A program made the position numbers and the translations under genes. The notes below the pieces were generated by a model, which was not told the DNA's origin, ran no database searches, and saw only the letters and a list, made by a program, of their open reading frames with translations. From Photobacterium sp. GJ3 (GTDB taxonomy: Bacteria; Pseudomonadota; Gammaproteobacteria; Enterobacterales; Vibrionaceae), in the NCBI RefSeq assembly GCF_018199995.1, contig NZ_CP073578.1, positions 3,038,001 to 3,102,000 of the forward strand: a stretch of DNA of 64,000 nucleotides. Reading direction: 5' to 3'. Positions 9,921-23,217 of this stretch are shown piece by piece; the stretch's first letter is position 1; each line of letters starts with the position of its first letter.

Positions 9921-9946
9921 AAAAAACCCAGCCGAAGGCTGGGTTT
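9921..9946 (-). terminator. rRNA operon terminator
   Basis: On the minus strand AAACCCAGCC pairs with GGCTGGGTTT (9924-9933 with 9937-9946) around a GAA/TTC loop, followed by a run of T. It lies 10 nt past the last 5S gene. Confidence 0.92.
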
Positions 9947-9955
9947 AAAAGAGGG

Positions 9956-10074
9956 TGTTTAGCGATGTCCTACTCTCACATGGGGAGACCCCACACTACC
10001 ATCGGCGCTGCTGCGTTTCACGTCTGAGTTCGGCATGGGATCAGGTGGGTCCACAGCGCTATGGTCGCTAAACA
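9956..10074 (-). rRNA. rrf: 5S ribosomal RNA, distal copy
   Basis: Second 5S gene of the operon, after tRNA-Thr. Its core is identical to the proximal copy; the terminal helix differs by paired changes (TTTAGCGA with TCGCTAAA instead of CCTGGCGA with TCGCCAGG). The ends are set by this helix and are approximate to a few bases. Confidence 0.95.
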
Positions 10075-10079
10075 AATTG

Positions 10080-10155
10080 TGGTGCTAGTACCCAGATTTG
10101 AACTGGGGGCCTCACCCTTACCAAGGGTGCGCTCTACCAACTGAGCTATACCAGC
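10080..10155 (-). tRNA. tRNA-Thr (GGU anticodon)
   Basis: 76 nt cloverleaf with encoded CCA. The anticodon stem-loop is CACCC-TTGGTAA-GGGTG, giving anticodon GGU. It sits between two 5S genes, the same arrangement as E. coli rrnD (5S-tRNA-Thr-5S). Confidence 0.97.
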
Positions 10156-10313
10156 AAAATCTATCGAAACAAAGTCTTACGCTTCACTGCTTTGCTTGAG
10201 TCATTTGTCGCTGTGCGATGACGATTTTGATGCGAGAAGCGCAGTGTACATTCAGTACATGAGCATCGCAGCACTCAAAAGCGGCAAGCTACAGTAGACA
10301 AATTGGAAATAAA
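10156..10313 (-). other. 5S to tRNA-Thr spacer with a GTAC-centred hairpin
   Basis: 158 nt non-coding spacer. Around 10227-10275 it holds an imperfect dyad whose centre is GTGTAC-ATTCA-GTACAT with outer arms TGCGA and TCGCA. It probably forms a processing hairpin in the precursor. A related TGTAC/GTACA hairpin is in the 23S-5S spacer. Confidence 0.5.
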
Positions 10314-10432
10314 AACCTGGCGATGTCCTACTCTCACATGGGGAGACCCCACACTACCATCGGCGCTGCTGCGTTTCACGTCTGAGTTCGGCATGGGATC
10401 AGGTGGGTCCACAGCGCTATGGTCGCCAGGCA
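10314..10432 (-). rRNA. rrf: 5S ribosomal RNA, proximal copy
   Basis: First 5S gene after 23S. Terminal helix CCTGGCGA/TCGCCAGG and the normal 5S core, including CCGAACTCAG and CGCCGATGGTAGTGTGGGGT in the sense orientation. The ends are approximate. Confidence 0.95.
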
Positions 10433-10672
10433 AAATCGGTGTGATCATCCCGCTGGTGAGAATCAATCCTGACGGCATTGCCTGCCTCCTTCACTCAGTT
10501 ATGTACTCATGTACACGCCTTCGTTCAGTGCGTGGGCGGCTTTGTCAGCCTTGATTCTTCCTGCGCTACCCTGGGCACGCAGTTCGGGACAATCTCTGGA
10601 AAACTGTCTAGTGTTCTCAGCACATCATTCAAGTGCTTATGGAGTCCGTACTTCAAACCCTTTGGGTGTTGT
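10433..10672 (-). other. 23S-5S spacer
   Basis: 240 nt without a gene. It holds a long imperfect hairpin around 10471-10555 centred on TGTAC-TCAT-GTACA, with outer arms TGACGGC and GGCGGCTTTGTCA. Likely roles are RNase processing or spacing of the rRNA precursor. Confidence 0.45.
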
Positions 10673-13558
<2,886 letters not shown>

Positions 13559-13910
13559 ATACAACCCCAAAGGGTCTGTATCGCAAACAACCAAGGTTTG
13601 ATTTGTTTCGCCGGACTCACTTTGTGTTCACTTTTGAAAGTGAAGACAAAAAATACAAGACACTTGAATGTGTATTGCTTGAGAACTCTGTTTCTTTCGA
13701 AACAGTTTGATTCAATCGTCATATCGATTGAATTACTAGTCAGCTTTCCAGATTGTTAAAGAGCATTGTGAATTATCAACGATAACCACTTTTTAAAGAT
13801 TCTTAAGGAAAAACCTTGAAAGAGTGGACCCAATGATTCTGAGACAAGGCGTGAGGTTCCGACGTTTAGGTTGCTAAACGAGGAATCGCACAACGCGGTA
13901 TCAGAGAAAT
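13559..13910 (-). promoter_or_regulatory. tRNA-23S spacer with boxA antiterminator
   Basis: 352 nt with no gene. At 13751-13765 the minus strand reads TGCTCTTTAACAATC, the rrn boxA element bound by NusB-S10 for antitermination before 23S. The rest, including repeats of TTGAATC-like sequence near 13700, should form the 23S processing stem. Confidence 0.85.
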
Positions 13911-13986
13911 TGGTGGAGCTAAGCAGGATCGAACTGCTGACCTCCTGCGTGCAAGGCAGGCGCTCTCCCAGCTGAGCTATAGCCCC
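13911..13986 (-). tRNA. tRNA-Ala (UGC anticodon)
   Basis: 76 nt with CCA. The anticodon loop is CTTGCAC within CCTGC/GCAGG, giving UGC. It is nearly identical to E. coli tRNA-Ala1B. It is the last tRNA of the 16S-23S spacer in the transcription direction. Confidence 0.97.
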
Positions 13987-14017
13987 ATTGTTCTGGGTGT
14001 CTTTCCAAAGGAAAGAA

Positions 14018-14093
14018 TGGTGGGCGATACCGGGCTCGAACCAGTGACCCCCTCCTTGTAAGGGAGGTGCTCTCCCAACTGAGCTAATCGCCC
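14018..14093 (-). tRNA. tRNA-Val (UAC anticodon)
   Basis: 76 nt with CCA; anticodon stem-loop CCTCC-CTTACAA-GGAGG gives UAC. Third tRNA in the 16S-23S spacer. Confidence 0.97.
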
Positions 14094-14120
14094 ACTGTGT
14101 TTTACATTCCGTGGCTGGAA

Positions 14121-14196
14121 TGGTGGGTCGTGCAGGATTCGAACCTGCGACCAATTGATTAAAAGTCAACTGCTCTACCAACTGAGCTAACGACCC
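14121..14196 (-). tRNA. tRNA-Lys (UUU anticodon)
   Basis: 76 nt with CCA; anticodon loop CTTTTAA gives UUU. Its wobble uridine is a substrate of the TusBCD-MnmA thiolation route, and tusBCD lie 22 kb away in this window. Confidence 0.97.
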
Positions 14197-14197
14197 G

Positions 14198-14273
14198 TGG
14201 CGTCCCGTAGGGGAGTCGAACCCCTGTTACCGCCGTGAAAGGGCGGTGTCCTAGGCCTCTAGACGAACGGGAC
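14198..14273 (-). tRNA. tRNA-Glu (UUC anticodon)
   Basis: 76 nt with encoded GCCA end; anticodon stem-loop CCGCC-CTTTCAC-GGCGG gives UUC. First tRNA after 16S, only 1 nt from tRNA-Lys. Confidence 0.97.
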
Positions 14274-14398
14274 TAAAATTTTTGTCAGCGAAACATATTT
14301 CGCTCACTCATACTGATGCTGTTGGGCAGCACCAGTGGCTCTTTACATTTCGACCAGGCAATCTGTGTGGACACTGCGTCAACAACGCAGTCTTTAGG

Positions 14399-15964
<1,566 letters not shown>

Positions 15965-16199
15965 GAATTTTGTTGCCTCTCCGAAGAGAAGCGGCTCAGT
16001 GATTACTGATGTTTCAACCGAAGTTGAAACGAATTGACTGTGCCGGTAACTCTTTCAAGAAAGTGCTACCAATTGGTCACTCAGCTCACTGATAAAATCT
16101 TTTGACTGTATCATTGTCGAGTGCCCACACAGATTGCATGGTCAAATTGTTAAAGAACTTTGCCAGACTCGCGACTTGCTCATCGTGGACAGGGCGGCC
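15965..16199 (-). promoter_or_regulatory. rRNA leader with boxA and processing hairpins
   Basis: Transcribed leader. At 16143-16159 the minus strand reads TTCTTTAACAATTTG (boxA), followed by CAATCTGTGTGGGCACTCG, as in the E. coli rrn leader. Nearer 16S there are hairpins GTTTCAA-CTTCGG-TTGAAAC (about 16012-16031) and CTCTTCGGAGAG (about 15978-15989). Confidence 0.85.
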
Positions 16200-16227
16200 A
16201 TTCTAACTAATCGAAACTTAGTGTCAA
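16200..16227 (-). promoter_or_regulatory. rRNA promoter P2
   Basis: On the minus strand TTGACA (16222-16227), a 16-nt spacer and TAGAAT (16200-16205), followed by the GC-rich discriminator GGCCGCCC typical of stringently controlled promoters. Confidence 0.85.
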
Positions 16228-16309
16228 ACACTTTTTATCAATTTGTTTTACCGCCTTCTGACTCAGATTTCACCGCTTTTTTGCTGTGTCTCCGTGTCAG
16301 TGAGGCGGC

Positions 16310-16337
16310 ATTATAGAGACTTCCAAGATAGTGGCAA
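16310..16337 (-). promoter_or_regulatory. rRNA promoter P1 with A/T-rich UP element
   Basis: On the minus strand TTGCCA (16332-16337), a 16-nt spacer and TATAAT (16310-16315), then the discriminator GCCGCC. An A/T-tract at about 16341-16362 lies directly upstream, as expected for an UP element. P1 is 110 bp before P2, as in E. coli rrn operons. Confidence 0.87.
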
Positions 16338-16362
16338 GCATAAAAAACAAAAAAAAACGCAA

Positions 16363-16631
16363 GAGAGCAAAAAACAGCCGCAACCCATTTAATACGAACA
16401 ACGAATCAGCGTTATCAGCATATATTCATGAAGAAAAGACTGGCTTAATCATCGTGTCATACGAAAGATCACTTCAACTAGCCTCACAGCACGCTCCCCA
16501 GATGAAATTACGAAATGAAAAGACTCATCGCTAGGATGCGCTGGATATAAAAATGTGGACCAGAATATAAAGGATATAGAGGATATAGAGGATCATGGCA
16601 CAGAATATGGTCTGCTCAACCCCTTAGAAAT
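16363..16631. other. Intergenic region upstream of rrn P1
   Basis: About 270 nt between the rRNA P1 promoter and the alpha operon terminator. I see no gene. Around 16566-16592 there is a short tandem GGATATAGA-GGATATAGA-GGAT. The region may hold Fis sites for P1, but none can be assigned by eye. Confidence 0.5.
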
Positions 16632-16657
16632 AAAAAAGCCGGGTACAAAGACCCGGC
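16632..16657 (-). terminator. Alpha operon terminator
   Basis: GCCGGGT (16638-16644) pairs with ACCCGGC (16651-16657), followed on the minus strand by six T. It is 23 nt past the rplQ stop. Confidence 0.93.
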
Positions 16658-16679
16658 ATTTTCAATCGTACGCTATTGC

Positions 16680-17066
16680 TTATTCAGCAGCAGCTTCTTC
16701 CTGAACTTCAGGACGGTCTACCAGCTCAATGTAAGCCATTGGGGCTTTATCACCAGCACGGAAACCGCATTTCATGATGCGAGTGTAACCGCCTGGGCGT
16801 TGAGCAAAACGTGGACCTAGTTCGTTAAACAGTTTCGCTACAACTTCGTTATCACGAGTGCGAGCGAATGCCAGACGACGGTTAGCTACACTGTCAGTCT
16901 TAGCTAGGGTAATCAAAGGCTCAATTACGCGACGCAGCTCTTTTGCCTTAGGCAGGGTAGTCTTGATAAGCTCGTGACGTACCAGAGAGCTAGCCATGTT
17001 GCTGAACATCGCTTTGCGATGACTGCTGTTGCGGTTGAGTTGACGACCACTCTTACGATGGCGCAT
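16680..17066 (-). CDS. rplQ: Ribosomal protein L17
   Basis: 128 residues (E. coli 127). L17 sits on the solvent side of the 50S subunit near the exit tunnel opening. The N-terminus [20 protein letters not shown] is the family signature, and the basic core [17 protein letters not shown] is intact. The short acidic alanine/glutamate tail is ordinary. It is the last gene of the alpha operon, 33 nt after rpoA and directly before a Rho-independent terminator. Confidence 0.98.
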   Translation of the reverse strand: MRHRKSGRQLNRNSSHRKAMFSNMASSLVRHELIKTTLPKAKELRRVIEPLITLAKTDSVANRRLAFARTRDNEVVAKLFNELGPRFAQRPGGYTRIMKCGFRAGDKAPMAYIELVDRPEVQEEAAAE

Positions 17067-17099
17067 GACCTAATCCTTCTAACTAGATATCAGTAACTA

Positions 17100-18089
17100 T
17101 TAATCTTCAGCGATAGAAGCTGGCGGCCAGTTTTCCAGGCGCATACCCAGAGACAGACCACGTGAAGCCAGCACGTCTTTGATTTCTGTCAAAGACTTCT
17201 TACCAAGGTTTGGCGTTTTCAGAAGCTCAACCTCAGTGCGCTGAACAAGATCACCGATGTAGTGGATCGCTTCTGCTTTCAAACAGTTAGCAGAGCGAAC
17301 AGTTAGTTCAAGATCGTCTACAGGACGCAGTAGGATCGGATCGAACTCCGGCTTCTCTTCTTTCTCTTCAGGAACACGTACATCACGCAGATCTACGAAT
17401 GCATCCAGCTGTTCAGCCAGAATCGTAGCGGCACGACGAATCGCTTCTTCAGGATCAAGAGTACCATTGGTTTCCATATCGATAACCAGTTTATCAAGGT
17501 CAGTGCGCTGTTCAACACGCGCAGCCTCGACTGAGTATGCGATACGATCAACTGGGCTGAAAGTTGCATCAACTAACAGACGACCAATTGGACGCTCATC
17601 TTCATCATTATGAATACGAGCAGATGCTGGTACATAGCCGCGACCACGCTCTACCTTGATGCGCATGCTGATGTCAGCATTGTCATCAGTTAAATGGCAG
17701 ATCACGTGCTCTGGGTTCGCAATCTCAACATCACCATCATGGGTGATGTCACCTGCAACAACAGGGCCTGCACCAGATTTGCTGAGAGTCAGGGTGACTT
17801 CGTCTTTTCCTTCAACCTTAACGGCCAGGCCTTTCAGGTTCAGTAGGATTTCAAGAACGTCCTCCTGGACTCCCTCTTTGGTGCTGTACTCGTGTAACAC
17901 ACCGTCGATCTCGACTTCAGTCACTGCGCAACCTGGCATAGATGACAGAAGAATACGACGTAGAGCATTACCCAGAGTGTGGCCAAAACCACGCTCCAGT
18001 GGCTCAAGAGTTACTTTTGCATGCGTCGTGTTAACTTGTTCAATATCAACAAGACGCGGCTTAAGAAATTCTGTTACAGAACCCTGCAT
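17100..18089 (-). CDS. rpoA: RNA polymerase alpha subunit
   Basis: 329 residues, the standard size. The N-terminal domain (about 1-235) dimerises and nucleates core polymerase; the C-terminal domain (about 250-329) contacts UP elements and activators such as CRP. Visible landmarks: [25 protein letters not shown] in the dimer interface, the acidic linker [24 protein letters not shown], and [20 protein letters not shown] of the DNA-binding face. It lies between rpsD (23 nt) and rplQ (33 nt) in the alpha operon. Both of its likely partners are in this window: the rRNA UP element at about 16341-16362 and crp. Confidence 0.99.
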   Translation of the reverse strand: MQGSVTEFLKPRLVDIEQVNTTHAKVTLEPLERGFGHTLGNALRRILLSSMPGCAVTEVEIDGVLHEYSTKEGVQEDVLEILLNLKGLAVKVEGKDEVTLTLSKSGAGPVVAGDITHDGDVEIANPEHVICHLTDDNADISMRIKVERGRGYVPASARIHNDEDERPIGRLLVDATFSPVDRIAYSVEAARVEQRTDLDKLVIDMETNGTLDPEEAIRRAATILAEQLDAFVDLRDVRVPEEKEEKPEFDPILLRPVDDLELTVRSANCLKAEAIHYIGDLVQRTEVELLKTPNLGKKSLTEIKDVLASRGLSLGMRLENWPPASIAED

Positions 18090-18112
18090 TGTGTCCTCTC
18101 TTAACTATAGCC

Positions 18113-18733
18113 TTACTTAGAGTAAAGCTCGACGATCAGGTGTTCGTTGATGTCGGCAGACAAATCAGAACGTTCTGGAAGACGCTTGAACGTACCTTCC
18201 ATCTTGTTGCTGTCTACTTCGACCCAAGTCGGCAGTTCACGCTGAGTAGCAACTTCAAGAGCTGCTTTGATGCGTGCTTGGTTCTTAGCTTTCTCACGAA
18301 TGCTAACAACGTCGTTCGCAGCCACCTGGAAAGATGGGATGTTTACGACTTTGCCGTTAACCAGGATCGCTTTGTGGCTTACCAGCTGACGTGCTTCAGC
18401 GCGAGTTGCACCGAAACCCATGCGGTAAACTACGTTGTCCAGACGACCTTCCAGAAGTTGCAGCAGGTTTTCACCTGTATTGCCTTTCAGGCGAGCAGCT
18501 TCTTTGTAGTAGTTACGGAATTGCTTTTCCAGTACGCCATAAGTACGGCGAACTTTCTGCTTCTCACGAAGCTGAACGCCATAGTCAGACAGGCGGCCAC
18601 GACGAGCACCATGCTGGCCCGGCGCGTTATCAATTTTACACTTGGTATCAATCGCGCGAACACCAGACTTGAGGAACAAGTCAGTGCCTTCACGACGGCT
18701 AAGCTTCAGCTTAGGACCCAAATATCTTGCCAT
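18113..18733 (-). CDS. rpsD: Ribosomal protein S4
   Basis: 206 residues as in E. coli. S4 is a primary 16S binder that starts 30S assembly and also takes part in rRNA antitermination. It carries an N-terminal zinc-less domain, the S4 RNA-binding domain (about 95-160, [20 protein letters not shown]) and the C-terminal [12 protein letters not shown]4 represses its own operon by binding the pseudoknot before rpsM; that leader is visible at about 19515-19620. It is 32 nt after rpsK. Confidence 0.98.
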   Translation of the reverse strand: MARYLGPKLKLSRREGTDLFLKSGVRAIDTKCKIDNAPGQHGARRGRLSDYGVQLREKQKVRRTYGVLEKQFRNYYKEAARLKGNTGENLLQLLEGRLDNVVYRMGFGATRAEARQLVSHKAILVNGKVVNIPSFQVAANDVVSIREKAKNQARIKAALEVATQRELPTWVEVDSNKMEGTFKRLPERSDLSADINEHLIVELYSK

Positions 18734-18765
18734 GTTCTTTCTCCAATATTCCTAGAAACGAAACG

Positions 18766-19161
<396 letters not shown>

Positions 19162-19174
19162 CTACCTTATCCGA

Positions 19175-19531
19175 TTATTTTTTGATCGGCTTGCGCGGAC
19201 CCTTACGGGTACGAGCGTTGGTTTTAGTACGCTGTCCACGTAGAGGTAGACTGCGACGATGACGAAGACCACGGAAACAACCAAGGTCCATCAGACGCTT
19301 GATGTTCATGGAAACTTCACGACGTAGATCACCTTCTACAGTGTACTTAGCTACACCATCACGCAGTTGATCGATCTGCTCTTCAGTCAGTTCACTGATC
19401 TTAACACTTTCAGCAATACCCACTTCAGCTAGAATAGCTTTAGAACGAGTTTTACCGATGCCGTAAATCGCAGTCAGTGCGATTACAGCATGTTTCTGAT
19501 CAGGAATGTTAATGCCTGCAATACGGGCCAC
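19175..19531 (-). CDS. rpsM: Ribosomal protein S13
   Basis: 118 residues (E. coli 118). It sits in the 30S head and makes intersubunit bridges with L5. The helix-two-turn-helix and basic tail ([29 protein letters not shown]) are present. Translation starts at GTG, as in E. coli, with TAGGAGTG upstream. As first gene of the alpha operon, it carries the S4-binding translational operator in its leader. Confidence 0.98.
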   Translation of the reverse strand: MARIAGINIPDQKHAVIALTAIYGIGKTRSKAILAEVGIAESVKISELTEEQIDQLRDGVAKYTVEGDLRREVSMNIKRLMDLGCFRGLRHRRSLPLRGQRTKTNARTRKGPRKPIKK

Positions 19532-19620
19532 TATTCACTCCTAGTACTTATCAAGAATAACCGCTGCAAAGCCCGTTTAGGATACGCAGCGGTGTCACAA
19601 TTCTTTTGCACACACAAAAG
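19515..19620 (-). promoter_or_regulatory. Alpha operon leader (S4-binding pseudoknot)
   Basis: The minus strand leader contains GTATCCTAAACGGGCTTTGC and ends in TAGGAGTGAATAGTGGCCCG over the rpsM GTG start. It is closely similar to the E. coli alpha operon ribosome-binding pseudoknot that S4 traps. The boundaries are estimated. Confidence 0.75.
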
Positions 19621-19630
19621 ATGGTTGGCT

Positions 19631-19659
19631 AATGTAGCCAACCTACCTTCAATTTGCAA
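19631..19659 (-). promoter_or_regulatory. Candidate alpha operon promoter with overlapping hairpin
   Basis: On the minus strand TTGCAA (19654-19659), 17 nt, TACATT (19631-19636). The -10 lies inside a perfect 9-bp hairpin, GGTTGGCTA/TAGCCAACC (19623-19643), which could end or process spc transcripts after rpmJ. Confidence 0.4.
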
Positions 19660-19675
19660 GAAATATTTCTGCTGA

Positions 19676-19789
19676 TTAGCCTTGGCGCTGCTTGTGCTTT
19701 GGCTCACTGCAAATTACACGCACAACACCGTTGCGCTTGATAACTTTACAGTTACGGCAGATTTTCTTAACGGAAGCACGAACTTTCAT
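19676..19789 (-). CDS. rpmJ: Ribosomal protein L36 (zinc-binding form)
   Basis: 37 residues, [20 protein letters not shown]... ending in KHKQRQG. It is a small 50S protein. Cys11, Cys14, Cys27 and the following His make the zinc ribbon of the C+ form, so this is the zinc-dependent paralogue. It is 29 nt after secY and the last gene of the spc operon, as in E. coli. The translation was read directly from the minus strand. Confidence 0.97.
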
Positions 19790-19818
19790 TGCTAAACTCC
19801 GTAAATGGATAACCAAAC

Positions 19819-21150
19819 TTAACGGCCGGGGCCTTTAAGATTAGCCTTTTTCAAAACCGACTCATACTGTTGAGACATTAGGTGCGTCTGAACTTGAGCC
19901 ATGAAGTCCATAATAACCACAACTACAATCAGTAGTGACGTACCGCCAAAGTATAAGCGAACGTTCCAAGCAATCATCATGAACTCGGGGATCAGACAGA
20001 TAAAAGTAATATACAGTGCACCTGCCAATGTCAGGCGTGTCATTACTTTATCGATGTACTTTGCAGTCTGCTCGCCCGGACGAATACCAGGTATGAACGC
20101 ACCGGATTTCTTCAGATTATCTGCTGTTTCACGCGGGTTGAACACCAACGCGGTATAGAAGAAACAGAAGAAGATAATCGCAGCCGCATAGAGCATAACG
20201 TACAGTGGTTGACCTGGGCTGAGTGCGATAGACACATCAGTCAGGAAGCCAAATGTACCCTCATTATTTCTGCCGAACCACTGAGCCAGTGTCCCCGGAA
20301 AAAGAATGATGCTTGATGCAAAAATTGCTGGAATCACGCCTGCCATGTTGATTTTCAACGGCAGATGAGTGCTCTGGCCGGCATAGACACGACGTCCTTG
20401 CTGGCGTTTGGCATAGTTCACGACGATACGACGCTGACCACGCTCCATAAACACTACAAAATAGATTACAGCAAAAGAAATCACTGCAATTAACAGTAGA
20501 AGAAGTACGTGCAATTCACCTTGACGCGCTTGCTCTACGGTCTGTCCAATAGCAGGTGGCAATCCCGCAACGATACCCGTGAAGATAATCAGAGATATAC
20601 CGTTACCAATGCCACGCTCTGTAATTTGCTCACCTAACCACATCAAGAACATGGTACCGGTGACCAAACTTACGACCGCAACAAAGTAGAAACCAAGACC
20701 TGGGTTATGAACCAGACCAGGAATCATACTCGGTAACCCCGTTGCAATACCAATTGCTTGGAAGGTTGCCAACACAAGCGTGCCATAGCGAGTATACTGA
20801 CTGATCTTACGGCGACCAGACTCACCTTCTTTCTTCAACTCGGCTAAAGCCGGATGAACAACCGTTAGCAGCTGAACAATAATCGAGGCCGAGATATACG
20901 GCATAATGCCCAGCGCCAATATGGAAGCACGCTCAAGTGCACCACCAGAGAACATGTTAAACAGTTCAATGATGGTGCCCTTTTGCTGTTCGAACAGATC
21001 GGCTAGTACAGCAGCGTCAATACCAGGAATTGGCACAAAAGAGCCCGCTCGGAAAATTAAGATAGCTCCTATTACAAATAATAGGCGAGTCTTAAGCTCT
21101 GCTAGGCCACCTTTTGCGCTGTTAAAATCTTGTCCTGGTTGTTTAGCCAT
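19819..21150 (-). CDS. secY: Protein translocase subunit SecY
   Basis: 443 residues with ten transmembrane helices. It forms the protein-conducting channel of the SecYEG translocon in the inner membrane. Recognisable parts are the N-terminal [22 protein letters not shown] TM1 region, the plug-adjacent [23 protein letters not shown], the cytoplasmic loop KREGE-type [19 protein letters not shown], and the SecA-contacting loop [22 protein letters not shown]. It lies between rplO (22 nt) and rpmJ in the spc operon. Confidence 0.98.
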
Positions 21151-21172
21151 CTGTACCTCATCCTCGAGTTAA

Positions 21173-21607
21173 TTATTCCTCGATTTTACCGCCTGCAGCT
21201 TCGATTGCAGCTTTAGCGCCTTTAGTCACGCGTACGCCTTTCACTGTAACAGCGCGGTTGATCTCACCAGACAGGACAACTTTAACAGTTTCCATGTTTT
21301 TGGTGATCACGTTAGCAGCTTTCAGTGTTTCCAGACTTACTACGTCACCTTCAACTTTCGCCAGTTCTGACAGGCGAACTTCAGCTGTTACCAGGCTCTT
21401 GCGAGAAGTAAAACCGAATTTTGGTAGACGCTGTTTCAAAGGCATTTGACCGCCTTCAAAACCTGGGCGAACAGAACCACCTGAACGTGATTTCTGACCT
21501 TTGTGACCACGGCCACAAGTTTTGCCCAGACCTGAACCGATACCACGGCCTACGCGCTTCGCAGAAGGCTTAGAACCCGCAGCCGGAGATAGAGTATTCA
21601 AACGCAT
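21173..21607 (-). CDS. rplO: Ribosomal protein L15
   Basis: 144 residues as in E. coli. It is a late-assembly 50S protein with a long glycine/basic N-terminal extension ([21 protein letters not shown]), followed by a globular domain ending [12 protein letters not shown]. It is five nt after rpmD in the spc operon. Confidence 0.98.
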   Translation of the reverse strand: MRLNTLSPAAGSKPSAKRVGRGIGSGLGKTCGRGHKGQKSRSGGSVRPGFEGGQMPLKQRLPKFGFTSRKSLVTAEVRLSELAKVEGDVVSLETLKAANVITKNMETVKVVLSGEINRAVTVKGVRVTKGAKAAIEAAGGKIEE

Positions 21608-21612
21608 TCTGA

Positions 21613-21792
21613 TTACTCCTCTACTTTAACCATGTAATGAACTTTGTTGATCATGCCGCGTACGCAAGCAGTATCTTCCAGTTCAACAGTGTGGTTGATG
21701 CGACGAAGGCCCAAGCCACGCAGGGTAGCTTTATGCTTCGGCAAACGGCCGATAGAGCTACGAGTCTGAGTTACTTTGATAGTTTTAGCCAT
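21613..21792 (-). CDS. rpmD: Ribosomal protein L30
   Basis: 59 residues, starting [20 protein letters not shown] and ending [11 protein letters not shown] small 50S protein of the ferredoxin-like fold. It lies between rpsE and rplO with 5-nt gaps on both sides. The frame was translated directly from the minus strand. Confidence 0.96.
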   Translation of the reverse strand: MAKTIKVTQTRSSIGRLPKHKATLRGLGLRRINHTVELEDTACVRGMINKVHYMVKVEE

Positions 21793-21797
21793 GTCGA

Positions 21798-22295
21798 TTA
21801 CTCCAGAATTTCTTTAACAGAAAGACCACGCTTCGCAGCGATCATTTCTGGAGAGTTCATACCACTCAAACCGTCAATAGTCGCGCGAACGATATTGATT
21901 GGGTTTGTAGAACCATATGCTTTTGCCAGAACGTTGTGAACGCCAGCAACTTCCAGCACTGCACGCATTGCACCACCGGCGATGATACCCGTACCTTCTG
22001 ATGCAGGCTGCATGTACACTTTAGAACCAGTGTGGCGACCTTTAACAGCGTGGTGCAGAGTACCCTCGTTCAGGGCAACAGTAACCATGTTACGACGTGC
22101 TTTTTCCATTGCTTTCTGAATTGCAGCAGGCACTTCACGTGCTTTGCCGTAACCGAAACCAACGCGACCATTACCGTCGCCAACAACAGTCAGGGCAGTA
22201 AAGCTGAAAATACGACCACCTTTAACCGTCTTAGATACACGGTTAACAGCGATCAGCTTTTCTTGCAGATCTGATTGGGTTTTTTCGTTAGCCAT
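21798..22295 (-). CDS. rpsE: Ribosomal protein S5
   Basis: 165 residues. S5 lines the mRNA entry of the 30S subunit and affects decoding fidelity. The N-terminal double-stranded RNA-binding domain ([21 protein letters not shown]) and the C-terminal S5 domain ([23 protein letters not shown]) are intact. It is 12 nt after rplR. Confidence 0.98.
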   Translation of the reverse strand: MANEKTQSDLQEKLIAVNRVSKTVKGGRIFSFTALTVVGDGNGRVGFGYGKAREVPAAIQKAMEKARRNMVTVALNEGTLHHAVKGRHTGSKVYMQPASEGTGIIAGGAMRAVLEVAGVHNVLAKAYGSTNPINIVRATIDGLSGMNSPEMIAAKRGLSVKEILE

Positions 22296-22307
22296 CTTCC
22301 GCCTACC

Positions 22308-22661
22308 TTAGAATTTCAGACCAGCTTCACGGGCAGCTTCTGCCAGTGCAGCCACTCGGCCGTGGTATTGGAAACCGGAACGATCGAAAGCAACGTTAGA
22401 GATGCCTTTTTCAATCGCGCGCTCAGCGATGATTTTACCCACAGCTGCAGCAGCGTCTTTGTTACCGGTGCTCTTCACTTGCTCACGGATCGCTTTTTCT
22501 ACGGTAGAAGCGGCAGCGATAACCTCGGAGCCATTTGGTGCGATTACCTGAGCGTATACATGGCGAGGAGTACGATGTACTACCAGGCGAGTTGCACCCA
22601 ATTCAGCAATCTTACGACGTGCTTTGGTCGCACGACGGATACGAGATGCTTTCTTATCCAT
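22308..22661 (-). CDS. rplR: Ribosomal protein L18
   Basis: 117 residues. L18 binds 5S rRNA together with L5 and carries it into the 50S central protuberance. The N-terminal basic arm [16 protein letters not shown] and the C-terminal [24 protein letters not shown] are typical. It is nine nt after rplF. Confidence 0.98.
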   Translation of the reverse strand: MDKKASRIRRATKARRKIAELGATRLVVHRTPRHVYAQVIAPNGSEVIAAASTVEKAIREQVKSTGNKDAAAAVGKIIAERAIEKGISNVAFDRSGFQYHGRVAALAEAAREAGLKF

Positions 22662-22670
22662 AGTGTTACC

Positions 22671-23204
22671 TTACTTCTTCTTAGCTTCTTTAATACGCAC
22701 GACTTCGTCGGCGTAACGAACACCTTTACCTTTGTAAGGCTCAGGGCTACGGTAAGCGCGAATGTCTGCAGCTACTTGGCCAACCAACTGCTTATCAGTA
22801 CCAGTCAGTACGATTTCAGTTTGAGTAGGACACTCAGCTTTAACGCCTGCAGGCAGTTCATGCTCAACTGGGTGTGAGAAGCCCAGAGTTAGGCCAACTG
22901 CGTTGCCTTTGATAGCAGCACGGTAACCTACACCCTTCAGGGTCAGCTTCTTAGTGAAGCCTTCAGTAACACCAACAACCATGTTGTTTACCAGTGCACG
23001 AGCTGTACCAGCCTGTGCCCAAGCATCGTTGAAGCCGTCGCGAGGACCGAACTTAATGGTGTTCTCTTCCTGGGTTAGTACAACTGCTTCGTTGATTACA
23101 CGAACCAGTTCACCCTTACCACCTTTTACAGTGATTTCCTGACCGTTGAGTTTAACTTCTACGCCGGCAGGAACAACTACAGGTGCTTTTGCAACACGTG
23201 ACAT
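22671..23204 (-). CDS. rplF: Ribosomal protein L6
   Basis: 177 residues with two tandem L6 folds. It sits at the base of the L7/L12 stalk near the factor-binding site. Signatures are [16 protein letters not shown] at the N-terminus and the C-terminal RNA-binding motif [24 protein letters not shown]. It is 13 nt after rpsH. Confidence 0.98.
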   Translation of the reverse strand: MSRVAKAPVVVPAGVEVKLNGQEITVKGGKGELVRVINEAVVLTQEENTIKFGPRDGFNDAWAQAGTARALVNNMVVGVTEGFTKKLTLKGVGYRAAIKGNAVGLTLGFSHPVEHELPAGVKAECPTQTEIVLTGTDKQLVGQVAADIRAYRSPEPYKGKGVRYADEVVRIKEAKKK

Positions 23205-23217
23205 TTTCCTACTCCTA

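Noticed and set aside
13756..14181. 141-codon frame across the tRNA-Lys/Val/Ala genes
   Set aside because: It spans three tRNA genes; translated tRNA sequence is a common artefact.
16331..16534. 67-codon lysine-rich frame upstream of the rRNA operon
   Set aside because: Its start overlaps the P1 -35 and UP element and it lacks a ribosome site.
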